Shown here: in pieces, positions 42,660 through 54,386 of the stretch | Layout: each line of letters starts with the position of its first letter | Position numbering within the stretch: the first letter of the stretch is position 1 | Assembly: GCA_021401465.1 (NCBI GenBank) | Contig: JADDMT010000025.1 | Coordinates: forward strand, 1-64,000 | Direction of reading: 5' to 3' | DNA: 64,000 bases | From: Teratosphaeria epicoccoides | Taxonomy: Eukaryota; Ascomycota; Dothideomycetes; Mycosphaerellales; Teratosphaeriaceae | Position numbers and translations under genes: made by a program | Notes under the pieces: generated by a model | Databases searched by the model: none | What the model saw: the letters and a program-made list of their open reading frames with translations, nothing else | Told to the model about the DNA's origin: nothing

Positions 42660-44073
42660 TCGAGCGGGAGCGCCAGGTAACGATGGCACGGATAGGTGAA
42701 ATTGCAAGGTGATCAACCAAGTGGGTAAAGCAGGAAGAACTGTCAGCTTGAGCATGTTCGTTGGTTGCGCAGGGCAGCAGTGTTGTAATGAATTCAACCG
42801 ACCAGAGTGTCTCTTGAGCAACGAAACGTATTGGCATCATTGTCAAGTCAATGATCACACATGTAATAACGCGAATCGGCAAGCCTTCTTTCAGCAAGTT
42901 ACTGTTAACAAATTGCAATGAGTCTTACCACAGAATCATTCCATCAACCCTCCAGGTAAGAGTGCTCAGTGCTTGTCGGAAATGCAAGGACAACAACCCC
43001 ACAAAGAGGTCTTTGTCATGACCCTTGTAGTGACGAAGAAAAATGGATGTCATGTCGCGTCAGAAATCCACGCAACCTTGAGCCGATGCTACGTTGATCC
43101 TGCTCTGAATTTGCTGAGCATGTTCTCGGCGGCAGCGGGAACCGAATTCTCAAGTGTAAGGTCTGTTCGGCTTTCTTCTGTCGAGCAAGTGTTGCATGCA
43201 GCCAAACTGATACACATCATAAGGAGAGGACATCCCCTTACAGACAAGCCGAACCGACCAAGATTCATCTCAGATTCAAACCTTCCTATATTGGTCGCAA
43301 AAGCCATGGGACCACCTTCATTGGGTCTTGCAACCTGCCTTGCGATTGGGAGCTTGCTCACACCCGTCTGTTGACAGTGATTGCACGTTTGAGATACTCA
43401 TTGGGCGCCCATAAAGACCTGGAGTGACAAGCTTGACGCATCTGTCCACCAGGTGTTCAAAGCCACAATCAACATCATATTAGGCATCTCTGGCGGTTAT
43501 TGTGTCGATGAAGAATACTTCGAGCCGTCTGAGTTGGAACGCAGGAATCATTGCATTCTCGTTAGGTCCAGTTCTCGTGATATAAATCTTGTCAGATCAG
43601 ATTACATCCAGAATGATATGGAGATCCAAGATTGCTTTTGTCGACCAAGATCAACCCTGGGGTGACTTCATGCGTCGATTGCGGCGCGTCTGGACTTGCT
43701 TAACAACGCGTTCGTGAAGTCGACATTGAGACATCAATGAAGCCATTTACACAAGGTTTGGATAGCTACTGGCCGCATTGTGAAGGAGAAGGAACGACTT
43801 GAGGTCCTAGAAATTACTCCATGATTGCTTGCAGAAGATCCTGAAAGTCACGCTAATGTTGTACAAGGGCTATCAAATCGCTTCAACCGTTGTGACTAGC
43901 TGCAGCTACGCAGAAACCAGCTGTTGAGGCCTTATTTGCCATCGCCCGCCATTTCGAAAGGACCATAATAACCACACAACGCCTGATTATGTCCCAAGCC
44001 GCGAACCAGCCAAGCTTTCTGGGGCCAGAGCCTAATGTCGATTCGAATGAAAAGTTCACGCCCTCGATCTCGT
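42660..44073. other. Intergenic, short frames only
   Basis: The frames at 42973-43374 (plus) and 43089-43361 (minus) overlap, and neither shows a motif. Nothing else is recognised before the acidic-protein gene that ends at 44074. Confidence 0.3.
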
Positions 44074-45423
44074 TCAATAGAGGTAGTTTTGGACCGGGGC
44101 CAGGCCTCGATTAGTAAAGAAAGCACGAATCAGGTTATTCTGCTCAGCCGTACGGTTAAGGCGATGTCTGGTGTGACCACCACGAGAGCGATTGGTCTGT
44201 GGAATGACGAGCCCATGCTGGTTGACCATGTGTGTGACAATATCCGTGCGACGATTCTTAGACCGCGTAACGGAAGGACGGTTGCAGTTCGGGTATGGAC
44301 ACGAGAGGAGAACTCTGCCAGTTGCGTTCTGCGCTTCGCGTGCAGGTGTTGGAGGGACCATGGCTGGACCGACGACTTGTGCTGGTGCTCCACCAACTGC
44401 AGCTGCTTGGTGCCCTGTAGCAATGGTATTCGCGGTTGCGAGGGTATGCTTGGTGGTGATGTTCGCAGGAGCCTGCTGAGCATCGTCTTCCTTATAATCT
44501 TCGTCCTCGTCATCATTTTCGGCAGCAACCTCGTCTGCTCCAAGAATGTCCTCGTCGCTCTGGTCTCCGTCAATCTCATATCCATCAACCTCGCTCTCTT
44601 GAACCTCGTCTTCTCCACCTAGGTCCTCGTCAAACTCGCCTTCACCGAGCTCATTCTCGTTCTCATGGACTGCAAGTCCTTCAGTGACGACTTCATCGAC
44701 AAAGTTCACGCCAGAATCGTCCCGATCGTTGTTGTTTTCGTCACCATCTCCCGCTTCATATTTCTCTTCATCTTCAGTGACCGCGAACGCAGGTGCGGCA
44801 AAGACACCAAGATGGTTGTTGTTCCTCCCCATATCCTCTTCACCTTCCCCATCCATCTCAGCTTCTGAGTCGTCGACGTCAGAGACCGGATCGTCGGTTC
44901 CATAGTAGGTACTCGGTCTGAACTTGGGGAAGACCCGCTTGGTAGGTCCACGGTCCGCCTCACTGCCTTGACGAATGCTGATATCCAGGTTCCCAGATAT
45001 TAGGTCGACAGTCATGATGTAGAACTCGTCAGGGTTCTTGCCAGCCAGGTCTTCTGTCCGCAAGATATCAATGTGGTCGGGAACGTAAAAGGTCCACGGG
45101 AGGCCCAAGTGGAGACCGCTGCCGACTGCGTATAGTTCGTGCTCTTGGTATGGACTGCCCTGATCGTCGATATAGTTGGCATCAAAGTCGGGATGGTTTT
45201 CGGTGCGAGGTGGATGCATGTAGACTCGAGCATAGCCATCTGGCTTTGGAAGGGTCTCAACGCTCGCGAACTTGGTGATGTGTGCCTTTAACTCGGAGGT
45301 ATGCAGAAAGATCGGGAAGGACGATGGATATGGTAACTCGCCAATCTGAAGTGGCGTGAGTGAGGCGGTAGAGTAAGTCAAGCCATGAGCGGCCTGCAGC
45401 TCAATTATCCAAGTATGAGCCAT
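44074..45423 (-). CDS. Acidic protein with C-terminal C2H2-like finger
   Basis: The best start is the Met at 45423 (MAHTWIIELQAAHGLTYSTA), giving 449 residues; the frame stays open upstream to 45633 but with a less protein-like sequence. Residues 1-170 look folded (LPWTFYVPDHIDILRTEDLA). Residues about 180-330 are strongly Asp/Glu-rich. Near residues 395-425 lies CPYPNCNRPSVTRSKNRRTD followed by IVTHMVNQH, a C2H2-like zinc finger with an unusually long loop, then a basic tail. A long acidic region with a finger suggests a nuclear or chromatin role; this is inference. No family is recognised. Confidence 0.65.
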   Translation of the reverse strand: MAHTWIIELQAAHGLTYSTASLTPLQIGELPYPSSFPIFLHTSELKAHITKFASVETLPKPDGYARVYMHPPRTENHPDFDANYIDDQGSPYQEHELYAVGSGLHLGLPWTFYVPDHIDILRTEDLAGKNPDEFYIMTVDLISGNLDISIRQGSEADRGPTKRVFPKFRPSTYYGTDDPVSDVDDSEAEMDGEGEEDMGRNNNHLGVFAAPAFAVTEDEEKYEAGDGDENNNDRDDSGVNFVDEVVTEGLAVHENENELGEGEFDEDLGGEDEVQESEVDGYEIDGDQSDEDILGADEVAAENDDEDEDYKEDDAQQAPANITTKHTLATANTIATGHQAAAVGGAPAQVVGPAMVPPTPAREAQNATGRVLLSCPYPNCNRPSVTRSKNRRTDIVTHMVNQHGLVIPQTNRSRGGHTRHRLNRTAEQNNLIRAFFTNRGLAPVQNYLY

Positions 45424-47102
45424 GTTGACAAGGTATACGTGTCTGGCGAAGCAGTAAACTGTGTCGATATCGAGTCGCGATTGCTCCTTATTTGTGCCGT
45501 GTCTGTTGTCTGCTTGAGGTTCGAAGGAGGGTAAGCAATTACCAGGGCGTGCTCTCCTCTCGACGACTCTTGGAATCTGTGTAGCTTGTTTGTATGTTAA
45601 GAAAATAAGTTTTAAGTACTTGCGAAGCTGCAAGAGTCCACAATTCTGGCGCTAGCGCAAGCACGGACCATTCACATGCAAACAAAGACTTCGAGTGGTC
45701 TATGCTCTGAATAGCCTGTCCGGCACATTATGAAAATGTAACGTCGGTTACCAGTCATTCACCAGCGAGAGATGTCGTATCGCCCAGTGACGACCTTACG
45801 CGTGGACCTGCTTTGGCATCGTGAATTTGAACATCGAGCCTTGAGCCTCACACTCGGGACTTGCCGAATCGCGCGCTACAACAGCTTCTTTGCGGAGACA
45901 AAGGAGAGCATCGTAACGACAGCACTGAGAAACATGCCTCATTTTTCGAACAGTGCGCGGCTCGAACGACGTTGATGACGATCATTCATGTATTGCGTTG
46001 ACGTGACAGATGCTCTTGCTGTTGCCGCCTTCAACTTTAAGAACCCGACAATCAAGACATCCCTGATGTAAGGAGTTATGAGAGGGTTGCAGCCGGCTGT
46101 GTTGATCTCGAGAAGCAATTTGTGGCGCTCCGCAATTGTCATTGATCAGACGATAGTCTTGCCGTGGGTGGGATAGAAGCTAATTCGCCATGCGAGCCTG
46201 AATCCGTCGGACTATGCTTAGTTGGGAGCCTCGTAGTGTTTGTGTCGCAGGAAGTTGAAGAATGCGATTATCTCGTCACGCAACAAAGACGTGTTACGCG
46301 ACGGACTTGAGGAGATGTCGTGTTGTCAAAGTCCGGGTGGCGTCGACTGTGGTGAAAATGTGAAGATGTACTTGATTTTGTCTATTTGAATGAAACATGT
46401 CAATTACAGTTGTCACAATGCCGAAGAACCATCATGTATTTGTTAATTCTCGGGTAGTAGAGCAAGACTTACCTAGGCGAGCGCTTGAGTTGGAAACCGT
46501 CTATCGATTTTCGAAGGTGTATTCGCAGCGCAAGGCGGGTGCGTGAGAGCGTATAAGATGTTTATTGTCTGAAGTTTATAGCCTTGAAAAATTGCGTTCT
46601 CGCGCAGCGTGCCAAATCTGCGCCGGTCAGCCGAAGTAGGAAGGCACGGCTTTTCGCGACTTGCGGGGTTCGAATAAAGAGCACAACTCGCGCGAGAGAA
46701 ACGCAACGCGAGATGTACACGGGGCGGAAGTCTGCAAGCTGAAGTGAAGTATATGGTGTCTGATTTGCATTCGTTGAATCCAGTTACCTCAACAGGCAAG
46801 TTTGCTGGGTCACTCACCGACAAACAAGGTCTTTCTCTTGTTGGCAGCGATTTTGATGATGAAAGCAATCTCTCTGCATTGGAAGAGCCTTTTTGAATCC
46901 ACGGCCTCAATCAGTGAGACGCAAACAGACTGCGCCGACATGCGACAAGTGTCGGGCCGTTTTGCTTTGAGGAATAAAAGCAAAGCTATTTTCTTTGAAG
47001 AAGACATGCCACATCATTGCTGTACAGCGTGGTTTCGTGCTCAAGGCCATCAATCAATGACCAGATCACTCTACCAGCCGTCCCCAGTGAGACAGGTCGT
47101 CT
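45424..47102. other. Intergenic, nothing recognised
   Basis: The minus-strand frame 46473-46910 and the plus-strand frame 46802-47218 lack motifs. It holds the upstream region of the acidic-protein gene. Confidence 0.35.
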
Positions 47103-48004
47103 TCATTGTTTCAACGCAAGGCCATTCAGGCGACGGTGTTTCGTGCTGGAGCCAGCCACGTCAGACGGTTTCTGAAGGGGCCCGTCAGCACACTGGCCGT
47201 TACACTGCGTTCTCATAAACGCGATCGCTTGCTCAGCGCGACCATCAACGGTCACGGACGTTCTTCCAACTCCATGTTGACCTGACCCCCTCTGACCAGC
47301 GTCGCACTGCTCATACTCCACATGTTGAACGCATTCGGGCCCGAAATTTCCCTTTGTTTCAACTGGACGACACTCCGCGCCGCCAGACTCCTGTACAAAG
47401 GACACGGGCGATGCCCAATTGCCGCGAAGCTGTCCGGAGCGATGGCGCTCCGCAATTACACATGCTCGACCATCGACGACCACGAGCTTGATGGGCCCGG
47501 AAGTGAAGGTCGTTACCCTGTCGCTCTGATAAACTGAGCGCTTCGTCACAAAGTCAGATGCTTGGAGCATTGTCGGCGTCCCGTGCGGCGACGTAGGGGG
47601 TGTGAGAGATGGATAATTCTCCTCAAATATGCCAGACGGAACATCTCCTGGATAGTCTTCGTATACCGAGCTGGGAAGTGCGTCGGATAAGAAATTTTGC
47701 TGCTGTGATGCCGGACTATTATCTTCCGGTATGCGAATGCTTCCAACGCGGGTTGTGGAGTCTTGATCGAGGGCACCATAGAACGTGCTGTAGGGAAGTC
47801 CGTAGTAAGTCTCTTCGAAAGTCTGCGGAATCCACGGCAGATCCATTTGGCAGAGTTCGACGGTGCTGATGTTCTGAGAGTCTGTGAAGCGGACAGATAA
47901 GCAGACTTTGTTCTTTGGATAGATGTTCGGGAGAAAGTCTCAGGTCGAGCTTGGATTTCCTGCAGCTTTTCACATTCATCAATAGTATTCTGCTGAGCGA
48001 GCAT
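47103..48004 (-). CDS. Hypothetical protein, 5' end uncertain
   Basis: The minus-strand frame is open from 47939 to 47103, with a Met at 47846 (MDLPWIPQTFEETYYGLPYS) and protein-like sequence upstream of it (IYPKNKVCLSVRFTDSQNIS). An upstream ATG at 48004 (MLAQQNTIDE) could join to 47938 by a very short 35-base intron (GTGAAA...CCTGAG), but that is below the usual size. Otherwise translation starts at 47846 (247 residues) or in an unseen exon. The middle is Pro/Ser/Thr-rich and the C-terminus contains several cysteines. No family is recognised. Confidence 0.35.
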
Positions 48005-48260
48005 TCACTCAGTCCTTCACGATGCCGCTAGAATCACGTCGAATTGAGTACCAATAGTGATGGACCCACGCGATCCGGTGATGCTTCAAGCTCATGCTTC
48101 GTAGCTGTCAACACGGTAGCTACGTGATCGCGCGAATACCTTCGTCTCTGATCCACTGTCGAGCATTGACATGAACGCTACTGCAATCCGTGACCGGTGA
48201 ATCTGACACTCAATGGAATGCTACTCACATGAATCAATGCTTGCCTTCGAGAGATAGCCC

Positions 48261-49281
48261 CTAGCTCGATTTTAACAACTGCCGCTGGTGAATCTTCTCC
48301 AAAATTTCACCTCCAATCGCCCTCCCACTCGCAACGTGCATCTTCCTGCAAGCCACACAATTCAAACCGGTCGCCCCGCCGTGGAGCCCAATGTCAACTT
48401 GCCTGCCCATGAAGAAAGCATGATCGTTGCCCTGTCTCTGAAGTGCCTTAACAGCCTTCTCCGCGAAGTGATATGTGTACTTCCCGTCAACGAAGGCCCG
48501 CGTCATCGGCACACGACAAGGTAAGAAGTGCCACAACGGCGGCTTAGCGGGCTTGATGTAGCTAAACAGTTGGTCAGCAGACGCGTTGGGCGGCGGCAGC
48601 GGAAACGATGCATTGTTGCGCTCGTTTTTGAGGAGATTCTTCGCCCACAGCTCGTCTTGTTGTTCTCTAGTACACACCTCCATGAAGTTCTGCGGTATTT
48701 TTTTTGAGTACATCTCCGGCTGGGCTGCCGAACACTCTCCGCACATCAATCTGAAGTTGTGGTCTCGGGTGCCTGGGTACGGTTTGATCGACCTGGTCGA
48801 CGCGATCCGCATTCTCACACGATTGCTGAGCCTGACTTGAATGAGGTGTGGAGTGTGCTATATGACCGTGCGAGTTTCGAGGCTTTGACGGGAGAAGTGC
48901 CAGATACGCAGAAACCGTGAGTGGCTCTGGTGCAGTAGCAGGCGGGCAGAGGCACATACCACCTACCGTGCTTCGCTTCTGCAGCACGCATGTCGCCCGT
49001 TTTGTAGCGATGTGGTTGTGGACGTCTATCGAGGCCGTCTTTGCGCCGTTCAAGATGTCTCTCATAGCAGCTTCCCAGATACAACGCATTCCTGGTGCAC
49101 TTCTGATCCTGTGGCAGCAGGATGTACAGCGTACTCCATTGTTGCCCTCAAGGGCAGGCTTGTACTTCTCCATGATGGTGCAAGCGGAAGTTTTACAAGT
49201 ATAGTATGTCCACTCCCATGGATCGGCGTCTGTATCGCTGTGTGGGATCTGATCAAGCTCAGGCCTCGGCGGTGATGGCAT
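48261..49281 (-). CDS. Two-exon cysteine-containing protein, unknown function
   Basis: The exons 49281-48967 and 48857-48261 join in phase 0 across a 109-base intron (GTAGGT...CATATAG), giving 303 residues from MPSPPRPELDQIPHSDTDAD. Cysteine pairs CKTSAC and CTSCC near residues 28-55 could form a zinc site, and CGEC (about 140) and CVAC (about 280) form a second spaced set. Between them lie FMEVCTREQQDELWAKNLLK and HFLPCRVPMTRAFVDGKYTY. Neither single frame carries both halves of this cysteine pattern, which supports splicing. The Met at 49281 is preferred for its context (CGGCCATGCC); an upstream in-frame Met exists at about 49416. No family is recognised. Possibly a nuclear zinc-binding protein. 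Confidence 0.55.
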
Positions 49282-50231
49282 GGCCGATGTTTCCGGAATT
49301 GTTGTCCACGGCGTTGCCAGTCTGGAGAGGAGTGGGGTTACGCAGACCTGCAGCGTTTTGGTATTGCTGTTGTTGTCGTTGGCTCTGCTTTTGCGCTCCA
49401 GCCTTGAGACGGTCATGCAACTGGTATTGCTTCTCAAATAGTATGCAGTGAGCGATAATTTTGTACCACTGGGCACAGGACGGACGGGTGTTTCCAAATG
49501 GAATGGCACAGGAAGTTTCTCAATGCCAGAGTTTGCATACCCGGTGCGTAATTTGACGATTCCGTAAGTTCTCAGGTCCTCAAGAGCTACGACACTGATT
49601 CTTGTACTCTGATCCCGTAGATTTTGCCTGTCACCAATATTTCGAGTGCCTGTTAGGAAGTTCGAGAAGTTGCTGGAGCCGTAGAGAACCCCAGCCCGCA
49701 CGGAAACATCACATTGCAGACTAGTTCCTAATTAGGAAGGAGCGGCGTGAACGATCAGTGACAGAACCCTCCAGGTGTCTCAGGGGCAGAGATTGAACAA
49801 TGCGTTGTTCTCTTTGCGCACTTTGTTTCTGGCTTTGTTCTGTATGCTCGGTTTCTCCAATGAGGCTGCAGAGCTCGGCGTGAGCGAGTGGACAATCCGT
49901 TCTAGGGAAGGCCTGCCCAGAAACACTGTTAGCGTGTACCACACCATGTCTGCACTTGGCAGAGTAGTTATCAATCGATTCATGACCGCGAGTCAAGCAT
50001 CGACTACATCACCTGGTTTCAACTCCGTGGCGGCTGCTCGAAGTTACTAACAACTTAACCCGCTTCTCAACACAACTTTCCAGGAAGATCCACAAACCCC
50101 TGATCGAAAAATCTCTACCAACCGAACGCCATCCCCGTCAGAAATCTTCAACTCCAACCCAAAGCCACCCTACATTATCACAACCTACCACTGTCCTCGC
50201 GCCCCGCTCGAGCGCGCTGTTCAAAGAGCAC
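49282..50231. promoter_or_regulatory. Divergent upstream region
   Basis: This 950-base gap lies between divergent starts at 49281 (minus) and 50232 (plus). The last 180 bases are C/A/T-rich with almost no G runs (CACAACCTACCACTGTCC), typical of a fungal leader. No TATA box was found. Confidence 0.35.
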
Positions 50232-51455
50232 ATGGAGAGCGACGATGCTCAGCAGCGCTGCACGTCTTCAGCGCCGACATTTACGATGGCGTGGGCTCAT
50301 CCACCTCAGCTTTACCCTGACCATTTCTACTGGGCGATGGAGATGCAGTGGACCCTGGCCAACGGTCAGAATATCGAGGGAATCAATCGCGAACTCTTCA
50401 CGCAACATGCAGAACTACGAGAACCAATGGTACAGTTCCTGCAGATGTTCGAGACACCACCCGATGCGTCGAATGAAACTGGTGATGGCTGCGACATCGC
50501 GGTCGACATGCACGGCTTTGGTAGCGAATACCAGAGTAGCGGCATCCATCTCGACACAAATGCTGCGATCAGCGACGCCATAGTTCCAGCTCCGGCTTCA
50601 ATCCTAGCTCCAGCTCCAGCTCCAGCTCCAGCAATCCAGTCACCAGTGCCCGAGCCCAGCGCATATGCTCAGATCAAGACAGAGTCATCACCTCCGCCAC
50701 CAGTAAGTGCTCAACGCTTGCCAACAATCGAAGCGCCAGACTATCTCGGCGACTTTGCAAATGCAAATGATGCCCGCACCTATCTTGCGCATCCAGATCC
50801 GGAAGACTGTCAGGCCCTGCACATCCCGGGCGACGACTTCGCGGCAGTCCAAGCCACTCAACAGCACTACTTTGCAAAGCTGCTGCTCGAAGCCATCACC
50901 ACCCCTGGACTTATGGACCCGCCGGCTCTGCAACACGGCGAGAAGGAGAGCGCGCTGAAGAAATTCAGAGGTCAGCAGCAGGCGACCATGTCGAAGATCG
51001 TGAACGAGCTGCGCACTCCAGCGCAGCGCAGACAGGCGAGCGCCCACTGTCTCTTGACTGTCGACGCCGCCATCTTTGTCTCTCGATACGGCATCCCAAA
51101 GCAGCTGTACCAGGCGGCTTTGACCAACAGCAACAACGTCAGGACCAAGCGCAAGGCCCGAGCGGACGTGACGAGCAAATGCTCGAAGCGGCTGGAAACG
51201 ATGGTCAGCATTGTGCGCGACTACAAGCTGGTTGCTCACGACATCCTGACCGGGAAGAACACCCATCGATTCGCACAGGATCCGGGCTTCTACGCCGAGG
51301 AGAAGATCATGTATTTGACGTCGAATTTGCAGCGCCAGGAGACCGCAGAGGCGATCCAGGCGGCGAAGCCAGAGTTGGGGATGCGCACTGCAAAGCGGAA
51401 GCATGCAGCCGATGACGGCGAGGAGGCCAAGGACGTCAAGAGACCGAGGTGGTAG
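50232..51455 (+). CDS. Hypothetical nuclear-type protein, 407 residues
   Basis: A single exon starting MESDDAQQRCTSSAPTFTMA after a pyrimidine/A-rich leader. Residues 1-110 are helical (HFYWAMEMQWTLANGQN). Residues about 117-160 are low complexity with an Ala-Pro run (ILAPAPAPAPA). Residues about 170-360 are a helical domain (HCLLTVDAAIFVSRYGIPKQ; RLETMVSIVRDYKLVAHDIL). The C-terminus is highly basic and acidic and ends KDVKRPRW with KRKHAADD before it, a bipartite nuclear signal. No catalytic motif is seen. I recognise no family; it reads as a lineage-restricted regulatory or DNA-associated protein. Confidence 0.65.
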   Translation: MESDDAQQRCTSSAPTFTMAWAHPPQLYPDHFYWAMEMQWTLANGQNIEGINRELFTQHAELREPMVQFLQMFETPPDASNETGDGCDIAVDMHGFGSEYQSSGIHLDTNAAISDAIVPAPASILAPAPAPAPAIQSPVPEPSAYAQIKTESSPPPPVSAQRLPTIEAPDYLGDFANANDARTYLAHPDPEDCQALHIPGDDFAAVQATQQHYFAKLLLEAITTPGLMDPPALQHGEKESALKKFRGQQQATMSKIVNELRTPAQRRQASAHCLLTVDAAIFVSRYGIPKQLYQAALTNSNNVRTKRKARADVTSKCSKRLETMVSIVRDYKLVAHDILTGKNTHRFAQDPGFYAEEKIMYLTSNLQRQETAEAIQAAKPELGMRTAKRKHAADDGEEAKDVKRPRW

Positions 51456-52354
51456 CTGGGAGGCACCTGCGAACAGGTACATGTATGGGGACAGACAGGT
51501 GGAAGTCCAGGCGGCATGAAGCGACCAGAGCGTTTCTGCGGACGAAGGTGGTCCAAAAATGACCGGGGCCTTAGCCCGTACAGATGTGAGGAGACGCGCT
51601 GAGATCATGGAGGAGGCACATGCCGCGACGCATGTCCCATTTCGTGGTGATGTTCCAGCTGAGAGGCATGTCCTGGTCGCAATGGCCTGCACTCACACCA
51701 TCACACTAGCGCTCTAGTCGTTCCTGGCCAATCGGTGAAACATTGTACCATCTCACACCCATAGCACCAAGGAATCTTCACATGCCAAAGTGCGACTGGA
51801 TCTCCAAGCTCCCGAGTCATCGTCGCAGGCCACAATAATTCAGACGTTCTCCCGTCTGTGGGAGTGCACCAATCCACGCAATAGCCTGGACTCGCTTGCT
51901 GCCCGCCCGCTGAAGACTCCACGCTGCCGCAACGGACACCGATCCCTCTGAAGACATGGGCTCCCAAGGGACGAGGGAGCCATCCATCGCTAAGAACCTT
52001 TGCATCGGCGAATGCGCCCAGATCGTGGCAAATGCTCCTTTCCTGTCCTCTGATGCATGGACGATGTAGCTCAGCATGGTTCACACGCAGAAGTCTTCAC
52101 GACGACGCATCGGCCCCTGCAGCCGTTGCAACAGGTCTCCACAAGCAATGTCCATTCACGTGATGATCAAAGTAAAACCCCCGTCCTTTCGCAAACTTGA
52201 TTGCCGCCTGGATGAACAGCGACGGGCGGAAGACCGAGCACCAGGAAGATCACGGCAACGCGCTCAGAGCTTCGCGTGTGGTCCACAATCCAATACCGTT
52301 AATGAATACATCAATCATACATGCCCCCTCCACAACCCGCTCAGCAAGACCCCA
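51456..52354. other. Intergenic between convergent genes
   Basis: Two overlapping minus-strand frames (51701-52084 and 51817-52077) are open, but neither shows a motif. It contains the 3' ends of both neighbours. Confidence 0.35.
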
Positions 52355-53638
52355 TCACCCCGACTTCTCCGCCCTCCCTCCCGGCATCGTCCCAAAATCC
52401 GGCAACGCAAACCCATCATTGTTCTCCTCCACATCCCCGCTCGCGCCGCCAAAAGCCCACTCCAGAACCTTCCCGGACCACCTCAAGCTGACAAACCCCG
52501 CCAAGGCTCTCAGGAAAACCCGCAAGCACCACCGCTGCCACTCCGTCCTCGGGTGCGCGAGCGCAGGCGCCCAAGACGGAATATCCTGGATCTTCTCGAC
52601 GTGCGGTTTGTATTGCTGCTCAAAGGCCTCGAGAGCGCGGCGAGGATGTTCGCCTGGCGCGAGGGTGGAGAGGGAGCCAGCGAGGCAGTAAGCGCCTGTG
52701 ACGGCGAGTGTGGTGCCCTGGCCTGTGAGGGGCGTGGGGGCGTGGGCGGCGTCCCCGAGACAGACGAGACGGTTGGACGACCAGTGCGACATTTCGATCT
52801 GTTGCATCGGATGGAAATAGAAATCCGGCGCTGTTTCCATCGCGTCGAGCAGGCGTTCGGCCTGCCATCCCGCGGGCGAGAAAGTCTCGCGCACAAGCTC
52901 CTGTTGCGTTTTCCTGCCGGCACGGGAAGCGGATTGCCAGGCTTTTCGTTCGACGTCGTTGACCGGCATCTTCGTGAACATGGCGCGCATTGTGCCGTAA
53001 GGATCGGGACGGATTGTGATGATACGTCGGTCCGTGGCCCAGTAAACGTTCCAGAACTCGGTGTCACTTGGCTGGCGGGGGACGGTGAAGTAGGCTACGT
53101 ACATGTCTCTATCCACCACTTGCACCGAGTGAGGTAGGAAGTTCTCGCGACGCAGGCGGGACCATTGACCGTCGGCTGCGACGAGGAGGTCGTAGGACTC
53201 GGTCACGCCGGTGCTCAGGAGTGCAGTAATGGCGTCCGAAGAGTTGGAGAGGACCTCCTTGACGGTGGTGCCGAGACGGTATTCTACGCCGGGTAAATCC
53301 TTGGTAGCATCGTAGAAGACGCCTGCAAGATCGCCGCGGAGGATTTCATACTGCGAGCTCGCAGTGAAGGCACCCTCATTGATCGGAAAGCTGGCGAAGA
53401 CCTTGCCGTTGTTGTCGACGCCCGCAGTGCCTTTCTCCGCGGTGTTCTTCTTCTTGATTTCGTCGAGAAGGCCCATTCGTTTCACGGCTGTTATTGCGGA
53501 GCCGGAGATGTCGATGTTTTGGCCTTGTTTTAAATAGTAGCTCGACTTCTCGACGATGGTGACGGAGTGGCCCGATTGAGCAAGCCACCAGGCCAGGCAG
53601 GGCCCGGCGACGCCTGCGCCGCTGATGAGGATGCGCAT
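52355..53638 (-). CDS. FAD-dependent aromatic-ring-type monooxygenase
   Basis: Single exon, 427 residues from the Met at 53638 (MRILISGAGVAGPCLAWWLA); the frame extends upstream, but the FAD motif must sit near the N-terminus. Features: GxGxxG Rossmann motif at residues 7-12 with Glu30 ending the second strand, Arg101 in YEILRGDL, the DG motif LLVAADGQWSRLR at 151-163, and the GD motif CLGDAAHAPTPLTGQG at 293-308. These define the p-hydroxybenzoate-hydroxylase fold (UbiH/TetX-like). Family members use NAD(P)H and O2 to hydroxylate aromatic or polyketide substrates; the substrate is unknown. Length is normal. No polyketide or terpene synthase lies in the window, so this is not an evident cluster. 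Confidence 0.9.
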   Translation of the reverse strand: MRILISGAGVAGPCLAWWLAQSGHSVTIVEKSSYYLKQGQNIDISGSAITAVKRMGLLDEIKKKNTAEKGTAGVDNNGKVFASFPINEGAFTASSQYEILRGDLAGVFYDATKDLPGVEYRLGTTVKEVLSNSSDAITALLSTGVTESYDLLVAADGQWSRLRRENFLPHSVQVVDRDMYVAYFTVPRQPSDTEFWNVYWATDRRIITIRPDPYGTMRAMFTKMPVNDVERKAWQSASRAGRKTQQELVRETFSPAGWQAERLLDAMETAPDFYFHPMQQIEMSHWSSNRLVCLGDAAHAPTPLTGQGTTLAVTGAYCLAGSLSTLAPGEHPRRALEAFEQQYKPHVEKIQDIPSWAPALAHPRTEWQRWCLRVFLRALAGFVSLRWSGKVLEWAFGGASGDVEENNDGFALPDFGTMPGGRAEKSG

Positions 53639-54386
53639 GCTGGGGGCAGTTGGGTTGGTTGTGAGTGCTCGGGGGAGGGTGGATGAGGGTGACCTTGGTG
53701 CCTTGACTCGTCTGAAGGCTGAGAGATGGACCGGCATAGATGCTGAGCCAAAGGTGGCGTTCAGGTGAGCTATATACATATTGGCGGTGCTTGCGGCTTT
53801 TGCGTATCGAAACGCGGGTCAGAGACGCGGCAGTCGTCAGTGCCATCGCACTGCAAGCTATCAAGACTTCAGCACCTGCATCGCTGGCCAGGGCCAAGAT
53901 CGACGTACACGTCTCGGATCATGGCAGCAAACAGATTGGCATGTTTCTGCAGTTCTGCGGATCGTGTTTTGTCCTGCTCGGGGGATAGACAACCCCGCTG
54001 GCTGGCCGTTGCAGTTGGGGGGCCATCACACGGGCTTTTCCAGGTCCCGGATCCTTTGTTGGTGGATTGCCGCAGGAGAGCACGTTCACTTGCAGAATCG
54101 ATCCCCGTCGGCAAGGCGGTCATACTGAACACCCTGCAATTTGAGGTCCATGACACCCGTTCTTCTGCTCGCCATTGTGTGTTCCGTAATGTAACGTCCG
54201 CATCTATTCCCACTGCCAGCGCAGTGCCTCCGCGGGTCGCGAACCGGAGCACATGAACGTTCCAAGTGTATATGATTGAGTTCGCGGTTCGTTTTGGCAG
54301 ATTGCATCATCAAGGCTGTCGCGCACGAGCGCTGAACGGGAGCATGAACAACGTGGAGCCGACCAACATGTGTGCCCCCGCAATGG
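53639..54386. other. Upstream region of the monooxygenase
   Basis: CTATATACATA at about 53769-53779 reads TATGTATATAG on the minus strand and is a plausible TATA element, 131-141 bases ahead of the monooxygenase ATG. Short frames beyond it lack motifs. Confidence 0.4.

Noticed and set aside
50688..51692. 334-codon minus-strand frame
   Set aside because: It is antisense to the better-supported 407-residue gene at 50232-51455, and its sequence is Arg/Leu-rich without motifs.
52076..53137. 353-codon plus-strand frame
   Set aside because: It lies antisense to the FAD monooxygenase, which has all three family motifs; this frame is its shadow.
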